Below the pieces are notes generated by a model. That model saw only the letters and a program-made list of their open reading frames with translations, searched no databases and was not told the DNA's origin. From contig NZ_LMIW01000001.1 of assembly GCF_001429185.1 (NCBI RefSeq), positions 1,205,490 through 1,269,489 on the forward strand: a stretch of 64,000 nt of DNA, written 5' to 3'. Positions within the stretch are counted from its first letter, which is position 1. Each line of letters opens with the position of its first letter. Positions 35,732-44,328 of this stretch are shown here, in pieces. The translations under genes and the position numbers were made by a program. The stretch is from Terrabacter sp. Root85. GTDB taxonomy: Bacteria > Actinomycetota > Actinomycetes > Actinomycetales > Dermatophilaceae.

Positions 35732-36837
35732 CCTTCACGTCCCTGCTCGCCGAGGCGGGCCTCACCGGCCGCGGCGGCGCGGCCTTCAGCACGGCGACCA
35801 AGGTCGCAGCCGCGCACGCCCACGGCGCCCGCCTCGTCGTCAACGCCTGCGACGGCGAGCTCGGCGCCGCCAAGGACACCTGGGTCGTCGAGCACCGCCT
35901 CGCCGAGCTCGTCGACGGCGCCGCCCTCGTCGCCGACGGTGCGCCGGTCACGTATGCCGCCCACCGCGGCTCCGAGACCGCGCGCCGTCTCGCCGGGGCC
36001 GGGCTGCGGGTGCTCGAGGTGCCGCCGCGCTACGTCTCCTCCGAGGAGTCGGCGATCATCTCGCTCGCGCAGGGCGGTCTCGCACGCCCGATGACGAAGC
36101 GACAGCCGTTCGTGCGCGGAGGTCGTGACTCCGAGGGTCGCCGGGTCAGCCCGACCGTCGTGCTCAACGCCGAGACCGTCTGGCGGGCGGCGCAGGTCGC
36201 CCGCAACGGTCCTGCGTGGTTCCGGTCGTTCGGCACGCCCGACCAGCCGGGGCCGCGGCTCGTCGCCGTCAGCACCCCGTCGGTTCGCGGCGTCGTCGTC
36301 GAGACCGCTGCCGGCGCTCCGCTGGGCGACCTGCTCGACCTCGCCGGCGGCCTGCCCGACCGCTCGCCGGCCGTGCTCGTCGGCGGCCTCGGCGGCACCT
36401 TCGTCGCGGCCGTCCACGTGGCGGACCTCGTTTGGTCCGACGCCGACCTCGCCGGGGTCGGCGCCCGCACCGGGCCGGGCGTCGTCGAGGCACTCGACCC
36501 CCGCGACTGCCCGCTCGAGTTCGTCGACCGCTGCCTCACCTGGGCCGCGGGCGAGTCCGCCGGACAGTGCGGCCCGTGCATGTTCGGGCTGCCCGCCCTC
36601 GCCACCGACTGGCGCGCGCTGGCCGCGGGAGGCGACCGGACGGCATACGACCGCGTCGTGTCCCGGGTCGGGCTGCTGCCCGGCCGTGGAGCGTGCCGCT
36701 TCCCCGACGGCGTGGCCGGCTTCGCCGGGTCGGCGCTGCGCGTCTTCGCCGACCACCTCGAGCAGCACCGCGCCGGCCGCTGCCCTGCTGCCGAGCTCCG
36801 CACCGCCCCGAGGGGGACCGATGTCCACGCCCACTGA
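35728..36837 (+). CDS. NuoF/RnfC-like NADH-binding flavoprotein
   Basis: 369 residues related to the 51-kDa subunit of complex I. The N-terminal SLLAEAGLTGRGGAAFSTATK and VVNACDGELGAAKD segments are the FMN and NADH-binding motifs. A central SLBB-like region follows. The C-terminal part GESAGQCGPCMFG with GACRFPDG gives cysteines for the 4Fe-4S (N3-type) cluster (CxxC plus a distal Cys). It likely oxidises NADH and hands electrons to the ferredoxin and haem protein encoded on either side. ATGA overlap with the upstream gene. Confidence 0.85.
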   Translation: MTFTSLLAEAGLTGRGGAAFSTATKVAAAHAHGARLVVNACDGELGAAKDTWVVEHRLAELVDGAALVADGAPVTYAAHRGSETARRLAGAGLRVLEVPPRYVSSEESAIISLAQGGLARPMTKRQPFVRGGRDSEGRRVSPTVVLNAETVWRAAQVARNGPAWFRSFGTPDQPGPRLVAVSTPSVRGVVVETAAGAPLGDLLDLAGGLPDRSPAVLVGGLGGTFVAAVHVADLVWSDADLAGVGARTGPGVVEALDPRDCPLEFVDRCLTWAAGESAGQCGPCMFGLPALATDWRALAAGGDRTAYDRVVSRVGLLPGRGACRFPDGVAGFAGSALRVFADHLEQHRAGRCPAAELRTAPRGTDVHAH

Positions 36838-37096
36838 CGTGCCGGCCGAGCGCGCGACCGAGGACGGCGCCGACCACACGCGCCGGCGCCTCGGGCTCGT
36901 CCGCGAGCGGCACCTGGCCGTCGACCGCGTCGCCTGCTCGGGTCACGGCGTCTGCGCGCAGCTGCTCGCGGGGGTGACCCTCGACGAGTGGGGCTACCCG
37001 GTCGTCGCGGACGACCGTGTCGTCGGTGACGACGGCAGGGCGGCGGCCGACACGGCGGTGAAGCTGTGCCCGGCCCGGGCCCTCTACCTGCGCTGA
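36821..37096 (+). CDS. 3Fe-4S-type ferredoxin
   Basis: 91 residues. The cysteine pattern is CSGHGVC in the middle and CPARAL near the C-terminus, i.e. C-x5-C...CP, the arrangement of actinobacterial 3Fe-4S ferredoxins. The N-terminal 25 residues are charged and probably flexible. It overlaps the NuoF/RnfC-like gene by 17 bp and closes the operon. It could pass electrons on to the haem protein or to an unlinked acceptor. Confidence 0.85.
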   Translation: MSTPTDVPAERATEDGADHTRRRLGLVRERHLAVDRVACSGHGVCAQLLAGVTLDEWGYPVVADDRVVGDDGRAAADTAVKLCPARALYLR

Positions 37097-37204
37097 GCGA
37101 CTTCGCGAGCGGCGCAGGGCTGCGAGTGGCAGGCTGTGCGGCGTGCCCGCGCTGCGACTCAAGTGTCCAAATGTGCTCGATCAGGTGTTCAATCGTGCAG
37201 TAAT

Positions 37205-37220
37205 GCGCATAGAATGCGCG
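37205..37220. promoter_or_regulatory. Operator-like repeat before the sugar kinase operon
   Basis: GCGCATAGAATGCGCG lies just upstream of (and overlapping one possible start of) the ROK kinase gene; its ends are inverted relative to each other (GCGCAT/ATGCGC). A similar GCGCATAGATGCAC (41041-41054) lies in front of the DeoR gene. Both are likely sites for the locus regulator. Confidence 0.5.
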
Positions 37221-37225
37221 TCGTG

Positions 37226-38131
37226 ATGCGCGAAGCAGTGGTCGGGATCGACGTCGGCGGCACCCGGATCAAGTCGGCCCTCGTCACCCCCGACGGCCAG
37301 GTGCTCGCCGAGGCCGTCCGCCCGACCCCAGACAAGGTCGGCGAGCAGCTCGGCGAGGTCGCCGCCAAGGCCGTCGTCGAGCTGACGGCCCGCGTCGACG
37401 AGGCCGTCGACCTGCTCGCAGTCGGGGTCGCCGTGCCCGGGCTCGTCAACGACGTGACCGGCATCGGGGTGTGGTCGGCCAACCTCGGCTGGCGCGACCT
37501 CGACCTGCGCGGCAGCATCGCCGCCCACGTCGACGTGCCCGTCGCCATCGGCCACGACGTGCGCTCGGGGCTGCTCGCCGAGCACCGCCTCGGAGCCGCG
37601 CGCGAGGCCGACAACGTGCTCTTCGTGCCGCTCGGCACGGGTCTCGCGAGTGCCATCCTCTGCCGGGGCCAGCTCGTCACCGGCTCGCTGTGGACCGGCG
37701 AGATCGGCCACATCGTCGTCGTGCCCGACGGCCCGCTCTGCGCGTGCGGACAGCGCGGCTGCCTCGAGGCGCTCTCGAGCGCCGGCGCCATCGGGCGCCG
37801 CTGGTCCGAGGCGACCGGGCTCGTCGGTGACGCCGAGGAGGTCGCCCGCCGCGCCCAGGCCGGGGAGCCCGAGGCCCGACGCATCTGGCAGGAGGCCATC
37901 GACGCGCTCGCCATCATGGTCGCCCCTGTCGTGGCGGCCGCCGGCACGGAGCTCGTGCTCATCGGCGGCGGGCTCGTCCACGCCGGCGACACCCTGCTCC
38001 AGCCCTTGCGCACGGCCCTCACGGCCCGCCTCGGTGGTCGCGACGACGTCGCCGTCCGCGCCGCCGCCCTAGGCGACCGCGCCGGATCGCTCGGCGCCGC
38101 GACCATCGCCCTGGACCTCGTCGGTCGATGA
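37226..38131 (+). CDS. ROK-family sugar kinase
   Basis: 301 residues from ATG 37226. The ATP-binding GIDVGGTRIKSALV is at the N-terminus. The ROK zinc motif CACGQRGCLEAL and the preceding GEIGHIVV (His ligand) are complete. ROK kinases phosphorylate glucose, ManNAc, GlcNAc, GalNAc or allose; context favours an amino sugar. Upstream in-frame starts at 37214 and 37223 exist, but the operator-like repeat covers that area. The stop overlaps the next start. Confidence 0.88.
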   Translation: MREAVVGIDVGGTRIKSALVTPDGQVLAEAVRPTPDKVGEQLGEVAAKAVVELTARVDEAVDLLAVGVAVPGLVNDVTGIGVWSANLGWRDLDLRGSIAAHVDVPVAIGHDVRSGLLAEHRLGAAREADNVLFVPLGTGLASAILCRGQLVTGSLWTGEIGHIVVVPDGPLCACGQRGCLEALSSAGAIGRRWSEATGLVGDAEEVARRAQAGEPEARRIWQEAIDALAIMVAPVVAAAGTELVLIGGGLVHAGDTLLQPLRTALTARLGGRDDVAVRAAALGDRAGSLGAATIALDLVGR

Positions 38132-39084
38132 TCGTCACCTTCACGCCCAACCCGGCGCTCGACATCACGTATGCCGTCCCCTTCGTCGCGCTCGGCGAGA
38201 CCCACCGCGTCGCCTCCGTCAGCGAGCGCGCCGGCGGCAAGGGGCTCAACGTCGCAGCGGTGCTGACGTCGATGGGCTGCCGGTCCGTCGCGGTGGCGCC
38301 CGTCGGGGAGATGGACCTCGACCTCTTCGCCTCCGACCTCGGGGCCCGCCGGGTGCCGCACCGGCTCGTCCCATCACCCTGCCCGACGCGCCGGTCGGTC
38401 GCTGTCGTCGAGGCGAGCGGCCGGGTGACCCTGCTCAACGAGCCCGGCATCGGGCAGTCGCAGCGGGTGTGGGACCGCGTCGCCGACGAGATCGAGGCGC
38501 TCGCCCCGGAGGCGTCGACGCTGACGGTGTCGGGCAGCTTCCCGCCGGGCACCGATCCCGACCTCGTCCGCCGGGTCACCCGCCTGGCCCACGAGGCGGG
38601 TCTCCGCATCGTCCTCGACGTCAGCGGCGCTCCCCTGTCGCGCGCTCTCGCCATGCGGCCCGACCTCGTCAAGCCCAACCGGGTCGAGGCGGCCCAGACC
38701 CTCACCGGGCTCGGCCGCGGCGAGGTGCCGTCCGTGCCCGGGGCCGCCCGCGCCCTCGTGGCCGCTGGCGCCCGTGCCGCGATCATCAGCGACGGCACGA
38801 ACGGCCTCGTCCTCGTCCACGACGACGTCGCCCTCCGGGCCCACCTGCCGCGTCCGCTCTCGGGCAACCCGACTGGCGCGGGCGACGCCCTGACGGCCTC
38901 GCTCGCGGCCGACCTCGACGGCGACGGCGACCTGCCGCAGGGGCCCGAGGCGTGGGCCTCGGTCCTTCGCCGCGGCGTCGCCTGGTCGGCCGCGGCCGTG
39001 CTCCAACCCGTCGCCGGCGCCGTCGACCCGGCCGACGTCACCCGTCTGCTCCCCACCGTCGAGATCGAGGAGATCCGTCTGTGA
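38128..39084 (+). CDS. PfkB-family sugar-phosphate kinase (tagatose-6-P / fructose-1-P kinase type)
   Basis: 318 residues of the 1-phosphofructokinase/LacC group. It opens MIVTFTPNPALDITY, has the substrate motif ERAGGKGLNVA, VSGSFPPGTD, LVKPNRVEAAQ and the ATP/catalytic motif NPTGAGDALTASL with the base Asp. These enzymes make fructose-1,6- or tagatose-1,6-bisphosphate. The adjacent class II aldolase gene and SIS gene favour tagatose-6-phosphate; fructose-1-phosphate kinase activity is the alternative. Overlaps ROK stop (ATGA). Confidence 0.88.
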   Translation: MIVTFTPNPALDITYAVPFVALGETHRVASVSERAGGKGLNVAAVLTSMGCRSVAVAPVGEMDLDLFASDLGARRVPHRLVPSPCPTRRSVAVVEASGRVTLLNEPGIGQSQRVWDRVADEIEALAPEASTLTVSGSFPPGTDPDLVRRVTRLAHEAGLRIVLDVSGAPLSRALAMRPDLVKPNRVEAAQTLTGLGRGEVPSVPGAARALVAAGARAAIISDGTNGLVLVHDDVALRAHLPRPLSGNPTGAGDALTASLAADLDGDGDLPQGPEAWASVLRRGVAWSAAAVLQPVAGAVDPADVTRLLPTVEIEEIRL

Positions 39085-39914
39085 CCCGCTCCGCCCTGAC
39101 GCCCCTGCTCGCCGAGGCGTCAGCCGCCGGCCGTGGCGTGGCGGCCTTCAACGTCATCCAGCTCGAGCACGCCGAGGCCTACGCCGCGGCGGCCGAGCGC
39201 GTCGGGCTGCCTGTCGTCATGCAGATCTCCGAGAACTGCGTGCGCTACCACGGGTCGCTCGCGCCGATCGCGGCGGCGACGCTCGCCATCGCGGACGCGT
39301 GTGCGCAGCCCGTCGTCGTCCACCTCGACCATGCGGAGGACGTCTCGCTCGTCGAGGAGGCGGTCCGGCTCGGGCTGACGTCGGTGATGTTCGACGGCTC
39401 GACGCTGTCCGACGACGAGAACCGCGCCGTGACCCGTCGCGTCGTCGAGCTCTGCCGCGCGGCCGGGGTCAGCGTCGAGGCTGAGCTCGGGGAGGTCGGC
39501 GGCAAGGACGGCGTCCACGCGCCGGGCGTGCGCACCGACCCGGACGACGCGGCCCGGTTCGTCGCCGACACGGGCGTCGATGCGCTCGCGGTGGCCGTGG
39601 GCAGCAGCCACGCGATGACCGACCGCACGGCGCAGCTCGACACGGATCTCATTGCGGCACTGGGCCGCTCGGTCCCGGTGCCGCTCGTGCTGCACGGCTC
39701 GTCCGGGGTGCCCGACGCGGGGCTCGTGGCCGCGGTGCGGGCCGGGATGACCAAGGTCAACATCGCGACGCACCTCAACCAGGTCTTCACGCAGGCGATG
39801 ACCGAGCGGCTCGCGGCGTCGCCGACGGTCGACACGAGGAAGTACCTCGGCGCAGCCCGCGACGCCGTGACGGACGAGGCCGCCCGCCTGATGCAGCTCC
39901 TAGCCCTCCACTGA
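39081..39914 (+). CDS. Class II fructose/tagatose-bisphosphate aldolase
   Basis: 277-residue zinc aldolase. Signature segments are GVAAFNVIQLEHAEA, VVVHLDHAEDVSLVEEAV (catalytic Asp and zinc His), SVMFDGSTL, VEAELGEVGGKDG, LHGSSGVPD (zinc His) and KVNIATHLN. Length fits the GatY/KbaY/FbaA family. It would split tagatose- or fructose-bisphosphate into DHAP and glyceraldehyde 3-phosphate. GTG start overlaps the PfkB stop (GTGA). It ends at an inverted-repeat array shared with the convergent SIS gene. Confidence 0.88.
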   Translation: MTRSALTPLLAEASAAGRGVAAFNVIQLEHAEAYAAAAERVGLPVVMQISENCVRYHGSLAPIAAATLAIADACAQPVVVHLDHAEDVSLVEEAVRLGLTSVMFDGSTLSDDENRAVTRRVVELCRAAGVSVEAELGEVGGKDGVHAPGVRTDPDDAARFVADTGVDALAVAVGSSHAMTDRTAQLDTDLIAALGRSVPVPLVLHGSSGVPDAGLVAAVRAGMTKVNIATHLNQVFTQAMTERLAASPTVDTRKYLGAARDAVTDEAARLMQLLALH

Positions 39915-40059
39915 CCGTAGAAAGGCCGCCACGTCTGGCCGCTCCCCAACCGTCGAGAGGCCAAAGCTCGCGGGTGGGCGCACGTCGAAAGGCCAAAGTG
40001 CGTCGCGAACTTTGGCCTCTCGAGTCGCCGAGACCCGCAGACTTTGGCCTCTCGACGGT
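39914..40059. repeat. Array of five related 17-19-bp repeats forming nested hairpins
   Basis: Three direct copies of a unit like ACCGTCGARAGGCCAAAG (39914-39930, degenerate; 39949-39966; 39982-39999) are followed by two inverted copies (40008-40024 and 40041-40059). The second copy pairs perfectly over 18 bases with the last one, and the third pairs with the fourth with one mismatch. It fills the gap between the convergent aldolase and SIS genes and would form a nested cruciform or stem; it probably serves as bidirectional terminator or is a REP-like element. Confidence 0.85.
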
Positions 40060-40060
40060 G

Positions 40061-40960
40061 TCAGGTGAGGACGATGCTTCTCGTGAGGTTGCGGGGGGCG
40101 TCGGGGTCGAGGCCGGCGGCGTCGGCCTTGCCGAGGCACAGCCGGTGCAGGCGCACGAGGTCGGCGAGCGGGTCGATGTCGCGGTGCTCGAAGTGGGCCC
40201 CGGTCGCGCGCACCTGCTCGGGCAGCCCCTCCGGCACCTCACCGAACGCCCACACGGCCCGTCCCGGCGCCGCGATGCTGATCGGTCCGTGGCGGTACTC
40301 CATCGCGGGGTAGGACTCCGACCAGAACTGCGCCGACTCGCGAAGCTTGAGCGCGGCCTCGTTGGCGATGCCGTTGGACCAGCCGCGCCCGAGGAAGGTG
40401 ACCTGCTCCGCCAGCGCGAGGTGGCCGTATGCCGCCGACGCGTCCTCCGCGAGGACGGCTCGGGCCTGCTCGGCCACCGGACCCAGGTCGTCGCCGAGCG
40501 AGGCGCGCAGCAGCGCGAGGGTCGTCGTGGCGAAGCGGGTCTGCACGACGCTCTGCTCGTCGACGTCGTCGAGCAGCACCGTCGCGTCGGAGCGCTCGGC
40601 CACCGGGGTGCCGGCCGTCGCGACGATCGACACGTGCGGCGTGCCTGAGGCGCGCAGCTCCTCGACGACGGCCATGACCTCGGTCGTCGTGCCGGAGCGG
40701 CTGATGAGGACGACGCGGTCGTAGCCACGCGCGAGCTGGTGCTCGGAGGCGGCATACGCGTCGGTGGGGCCCTGGCCGAGCGCCTCGCGGCGGGCGGCAT
40801 ACGCCTGTCCCATGAACCACGACGTGCCGCACCCGATCGTCGCGACCCGCTCACCGGGGCGCGGGAGGTGCCGCGCGACGTCGTCGAGGCGCGTGACGAC
40901 GCGCTCCCAGTCGTCCGGCTGCGTGGCGATCTCCTGGGCGAGGTGCGTGGTCTGCGGCAT
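40061..40960 (-). CDS. SIS-domain sugar-phosphate isomerase/deaminase (AgaS-like)
   Basis: 299 residues with two SIS domains. The first has TIGCGTSWFMGQAYAARRE and VVLISRSGTTTEVM, the second TFLGRGWSNGIANEAALKLRES and ESYPAMEYRHGPIS. Relatives are GlmS isomerase domains and AgaS, the galactosamine-6-phosphate deaminase/isomerase. With a ROK kinase, PfkB kinase and class II aldolase nearby, AgaS-like production of tagatose-6-phosphate is the best guess. No N-acetyl-amino-sugar deacetylase gene is in the window. GGGAG precedes ATG 40960; the frame is open to 41062 across operator-like sequence. Confidence 0.85.
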   Translation of the reverse strand: MPQTTHLAQEIATQPDDWERVVTRLDDVARHLPRPGERVATIGCGTSWFMGQAYAARREALGQGPTDAYAASEHQLARGYDRVVLISRSGTTTEVMAVVEELRASGTPHVSIVATAGTPVAERSDATVLLDDVDEQSVVQTRFATTTLALLRASLGDDLGPVAEQARAVLAEDASAAYGHLALAEQVTFLGRGWSNGIANEAALKLRESAQFWSESYPAMEYRHGPISIAAPGRAVWAFGEVPEGLPEQVRATGAHFEHRDIDPLADLVRLHRLCLGKADAAGLDPDAPRNLTRSIVLT

Positions 40961-41013
40961 GGTGGCTCCCGACGGTTCGGCGGTCACACGGCTCTCGCCG
41001 TGACGGTGGTGAT

Positions 41014-41032
41014 TGTGTTTGCGCGAAACACA
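41014..41032. promoter_or_regulatory. Inverted repeat in the SIS/DeoR divergent promoter region
   Basis: TGTGTTT and AAACACA are perfect 7-bp inverted arms separated by GCGCG, in the gap between the divergent SIS and DeoR genes. This AT-richer stretch probably holds both promoters, and the palindrome is a good operator candidate for the DeoR protein. Confidence 0.55.
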
Positions 41033-41040
41033 GCGTAAAC

Positions 41041-41054
41041 GCGCATAGATGCAC
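41041..41054. promoter_or_regulatory. Second operator-like site before the DeoR gene
   Basis: GCGCATAGATGCAC shares nine leading bases (GCGCATAGA) and a TGC core with the site at 37205-37220 in front of the ROK kinase operon. It overlaps the earliest possible ATG of the DeoR gene (41049), which argues for the downstream GTG start. Confidence 0.5.
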
Positions 41055-41090
41055 ATGTCCATTGCTCGAACTGCGCGGTATCGTCAGCGC

Positions 41091-41891
41091 GTGACCGAAG
41101 AGAGCGATCTCGCCCGCAACCGCGCCAGCCGTTGGTCGATCATGCTCGACCGCCTCGCGACGACCGGCCGACTCGGCGTCGGCGAGGCGTCCGAGCTGCT
41201 CGGCGTCAGCGAGGCCACCATCCGGCGCGACTTCTCCGAGCTGGCCAAACGCCAGCTCGTGGCCCGCAACCACGGTGGTGTCGTCGCGACGAACGTCGCC
41301 TACGAGCTGCCCTACCGCTACCGCAGCAGCATGGCCGACGACGACCGGACGCGGGTCGCCGAGGCGGCGGCCGCGCTCGTCCTGCCCGGCCAGGTCATCG
41401 GCCTCAACGGCGGCACGACGACGACCGCGACCTCACGGGCCATCACGGCGCGCGAGGACCTCGCGGCCGACGGCGAGATCACGATCGTCACCAACGCCCT
41501 CAACATCGCGACCGAGGCGGTGCTCCGCCCGCACGTCCAGTGCGTCTCGCTCGGCGGGGTCGCGCGGCCCGAGTCCTACGAGGTCACCGGGCCGCTCGCG
41601 ACGCTCGTGCTCCAGCAGCTGTGGCTCGACGTCGCCATCGTCGGCGTCAACGGTCTGTCGGCCCGCGAGGGCGCCACGTGCCGGCACGAGGAGGAGGCCG
41701 CAATCATCCGCACGATGATCGAACGGTCGAAACAGGTCATCTGCGTCGCCACGGGTGACAAACTCGGAGTGCGGACCTTCGCCTCGATCTGTCCCGCCGA
41801 GCGCATCGACCACCTCGTCACTACGGTGGGCGCTGACCGCGACGAGGTGGACGCGCTGCGCGAGGCCGGTGTCGAGATTCACCAGGTCTGA
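41091..41891 (+). CDS. DeoR-family transcriptional regulator
   Basis: 266 residues from GTG 41091 (ATG 41049 in frame is possible but would include the operator-like site). The HTH (about 15-60) reads IMLDRLATTGRLGVGEASELLGVSEATIRRDF. The C-terminal DeoR effector domain (sugar-isomerase-like fold) shows VIGLNGGTTTTATSRAI, IVTNALNIA, and VGVNGLSAREGATC with the terminal CVATGDKLGVRTF. Such proteins respond to sugar phosphates and usually repress. It probably controls the flanking kinase-aldolase, SIS and importer genes. Confidence 0.92.
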   Translation: MTEESDLARNRASRWSIMLDRLATTGRLGVGEASELLGVSEATIRRDFSELAKRQLVARNHGGVVATNVAYELPYRYRSSMADDDRTRVAEAAAALVLPGQVIGLNGGTTTTATSRAITAREDLAADGEITIVTNALNIATEAVLRPHVQCVSLGGVARPESYEVTGPLATLVLQQLWLDVAIVGVNGLSAREGATCRHEEEAAIIRTMIERSKQVICVATGDKLGVRTFASICPAERIDHLVTTVGADRDEVDALREAGVEIHQV

Positions 41892-42053
41892 CCGCTCGAC
41901 GCCCCCTTGCGTGATTGTGATCGAATTGATGAACATCCAGTCAGAATTGCTCTTGCGGATGGCAAAGACGCCCCTCTAGGTTGGCCTAATTGTGTGACCG
42001 GGTCGGCGCGTGATCACGTTGCCACCACGTCCGGCACCGAACCAAGGAGAGAC

Positions 42054-43319
42054 ATGAGGTCGACGAAGCAGTCTGTGGTCGTCGCGGGGCTGGCCATCGC
42101 AGGCCTCGCCCTCGGCGCATGCGGCGGAGGGACAGGTGCCGGTACGGCACCGGGGGGCACGGCCGGCGGCACCGCCGAGGAGGCCAAGACGATCAAGCTC
42201 GTCGCGGCCGAGTACTCCAAGGACCACACGAAGGCGTTCTGGGACGCCTTCGCCAAGACGTACCACGAGAAGACCGGATACACCCTCGAGGTGCAGGTCG
42301 TCAGCTGGGACAACATCGACCAGCAGTCATCGACGATGATCCAGAACAACCAGGCCCCCGACATCCTCAACCTCAACGCGTACGCCAGCTACGCGAAGGA
42401 CGGCCTGCTCTACGACTCCGACGCGGTGCTCCCGGCCGTCGTCAAGGACGACATCCTCGACACGTTCGTCAAGTACGGCACCTACCAGGGCAAGTTCTAC
42501 GGCTTCCCCGACCTGTCCTCGGCCCGCGCCTTCTTCTACAACAAGACGCTCTTCCAGCAGGCCGGCATCGCCGCGCCGCCGAAGACGTGGACCGAGCTCG
42601 AGGCCGACGCCAAGAAGATCACCGCCCTCGGTGGCGGCAAGGTCGGCTACGCCCTCCCGCTCGGCCCCGAGGAGGCTCAGGGCGAGTTCTCCATGTGGCT
42701 GTTCAACAACGGCGGCGACTGGAAGACCGACGGCAACTGGGTCATCAACTCCGACAAGAACGTCGCGACCCTCGACTTCCTCAAGAAGCTCGCCGACGAG
42801 AAGGTCACGCAGAACAACCCGGCCCGCACCAACCGCGCCGACGCCTTCGACCTCTTCAAGTCCGGCACCGCCGGCATGGTCATCGGCTTCAGCCCGCTCG
42901 CGGCCGACCTCGACAAGGACAAGAAGGTCGACTACGCCGTCGCGCCGTTCCCGTCCAACGACGGGACCGAGAGCAAGACCTTCGGTGTCACCGACTACCT
43001 CATGGCCTTCAAGAAGCCGGGCAACGAGAAGGCGGTCAAGGCCTTCTACAACCTCTACTACACCCCCGACCAGGTCAACACCTTCATCAAGGCCGAGGGC
43101 TTCCTCCCGGTCACGAAGTCGGGCGTCGCGTACTTCTCCAACGAGAAGGCGCTGCAGGTCTACCTCAACACGCTGCCCAACGCGAAGCTCACGCCGACCG
43201 ACGACCCCACGTGGGACAAGGTCAAGCTCGCCGTCCAGCAGAACCTCGGTGGCGCCATGAACGGCTCCCCGAAGGCCACCCTCGACGGTCTGCAGCGGAC
43301 CGCCGAGAGCGGCGGCTGA
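42054..43319 (+). CDS. ABC sugar-binding lipoprotein (family 1 SBP)
   Basis: 421 residues. The lipoprotein signal ends in LALGACGGG, so Cys23 or so is lipidated. The mature protein is a typical carbohydrate-binding periplasmic-type protein (PF01547/PF13416): VVSWDNIDQQSSTMIQNNQAPDILNL, GFPDLSSARAFFYNKTLFQQAG, PPKTWTELEADAKKI and the Ala/Lys-rich C-terminal helices. AAGGAGA precedes the ATG. The upstream 160 bp has several TGTGATCG-like stretches, possibly promoter or operator. Confidence 0.93.
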   Translation: MRSTKQSVVVAGLAIAGLALGACGGGTGAGTAPGGTAGGTAEEAKTIKLVAAEYSKDHTKAFWDAFAKTYHEKTGYTLEVQVVSWDNIDQQSSTMIQNNQAPDILNLNAYASYAKDGLLYDSDAVLPAVVKDDILDTFVKYGTYQGKFYGFPDLSSARAFFYNKTLFQQAGIAAPPKTWTELEADAKKITALGGGKVGYALPLGPEEAQGEFSMWLFNNGGDWKTDGNWVINSDKNVATLDFLKKLADEKVTQNNPARTNRADAFDLFKSGTAGMVIGFSPLAADLDKDKKVDYAVAPFPSNDGTESKTFGVTDYLMAFKKPGNEKAVKAFYNLYYTPDQVNTFIKAEGFLPVTKSGVAYFSNEKALQVYLNTLPNAKLTPTDDPTWDKVKLAVQQNLGGAMNGSPKATLDGLQRTAESGG

Positions 43320-43332
43320 GGCACCAGCCCCG

Positions 43333-44328
43333 ATGAGCGACAGCACCACGGTGTCCCCCGATCCCGCCCCCGTGGCGGGGTCGGGGGACCGTCGTTCGCG
43401 TATGCCGTCCCGCGCCGGTCGTCGGCGCCGTGCGGGACGCATCGGCCAGGTCCACCCCCTCGTCGCGCTGCTGTGGCTCGCGCCGGCACTCGCGCTCATC
43501 CTCGGCGTCGTGCTCTACCCGGCGATCAAGCTCTTCGACGCCTCGCGCGGCGAGTACTCCATCACCGGACTGCGCAAGGGTGACGCCGGCTGGGACAACT
43601 ACGTCAAGGTGCTCGAGCACCCCGACCTCGGCACCGTGCTGCGCAACACCGTCGTGTGGGTCGTCGCGGTCGTGGCGATCACGATCGTCCTGAGCCTCGC
43701 GCTCGCCCAGTTCCTCGTGAAGAGCTTCCCGGGACGACGCTTCGTCCGGTGGGCCGTCATCATCCCGTGGGCCGCCTCGCTCGTCATCACGAGCCAGCTC
43801 TTCGTCCTGCTCTACGACTACAACTACGGGATCATCAACCACATCCTGTTGAGCCTGCACGTCATCGGCACGCCCATCGACTTCCTCGGTGACGACAGCT
43901 GGACGATGTTCTCGATGGTGGTCGTCGGCGTCTTCGTGTCGCTGCCCTTCACGATCTTCGTCTTCATCGCCGGCCTCGGTGCGATCCCGGACGACGTCAT
44001 GGAGGCAGCCACCGTCGACGGTGCGAGCCCGTGGCAGCGCTACTGGAACATCACGCTCCCGCTCATGCGCCCGGCGCTCATGATCGCGACGGTGCTCAAC
44101 GTCATCTACGTCTTCAACAGCTTCCCGATCATCTACACCCTCAACGACCGCAACCCCGGCTACCTGCACGACACGACGATCACGTTCATGTACAAGCTGG
44201 CCTTCAAGAGCCAGGAGCACGACGTGGGCATGTCGGCGGCCGCGGGCATCTTCAACGTCCTGCTGATCCTCGTCGTCGTCGGCATCTACCTCAAGATCAT
44301 CAACTGGCGCGAGGAGACGAGCCGATGA
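43333..44328 (+). CDS. ABC sugar-transport permease (MalF-like)
   Basis: 331 residues. A cytoplasmic Arg-rich N-terminus (to about 40) is followed by six transmembrane helices. The EAA loop, which docks with the ATPase, reads EAATVDGASPWQRYWNITLP near residue 217. Its stop overlaps the start of the second permease gene (ATGA). With the SBP and second permease it forms a CUT1-type importer. Confidence 0.93.
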   Translation: MSDSTTVSPDPAPVAGSGDRRSRMPSRAGRRRRAGRIGQVHPLVALLWLAPALALILGVVLYPAIKLFDASRGEYSITGLRKGDAGWDNYVKVLEHPDLGTVLRNTVVWVVAVVAITIVLSLALAQFLVKSFPGRRFVRWAVIIPWAASLVITSQLFVLLYDYNYGIINHILLSLHVIGTPIDFLGDDSWTMFSMVVVGVFVSLPFTIFVFIAGLGAIPDDVMEAATVDGASPWQRYWNITLPLMRPALMIATVLNVIYVFNSFPIIYTLNDRNPGYLHDTTITFMYKLAFKSQEHDVGMSAAAGIFNVLLILVVVGIYLKIINWREETSR

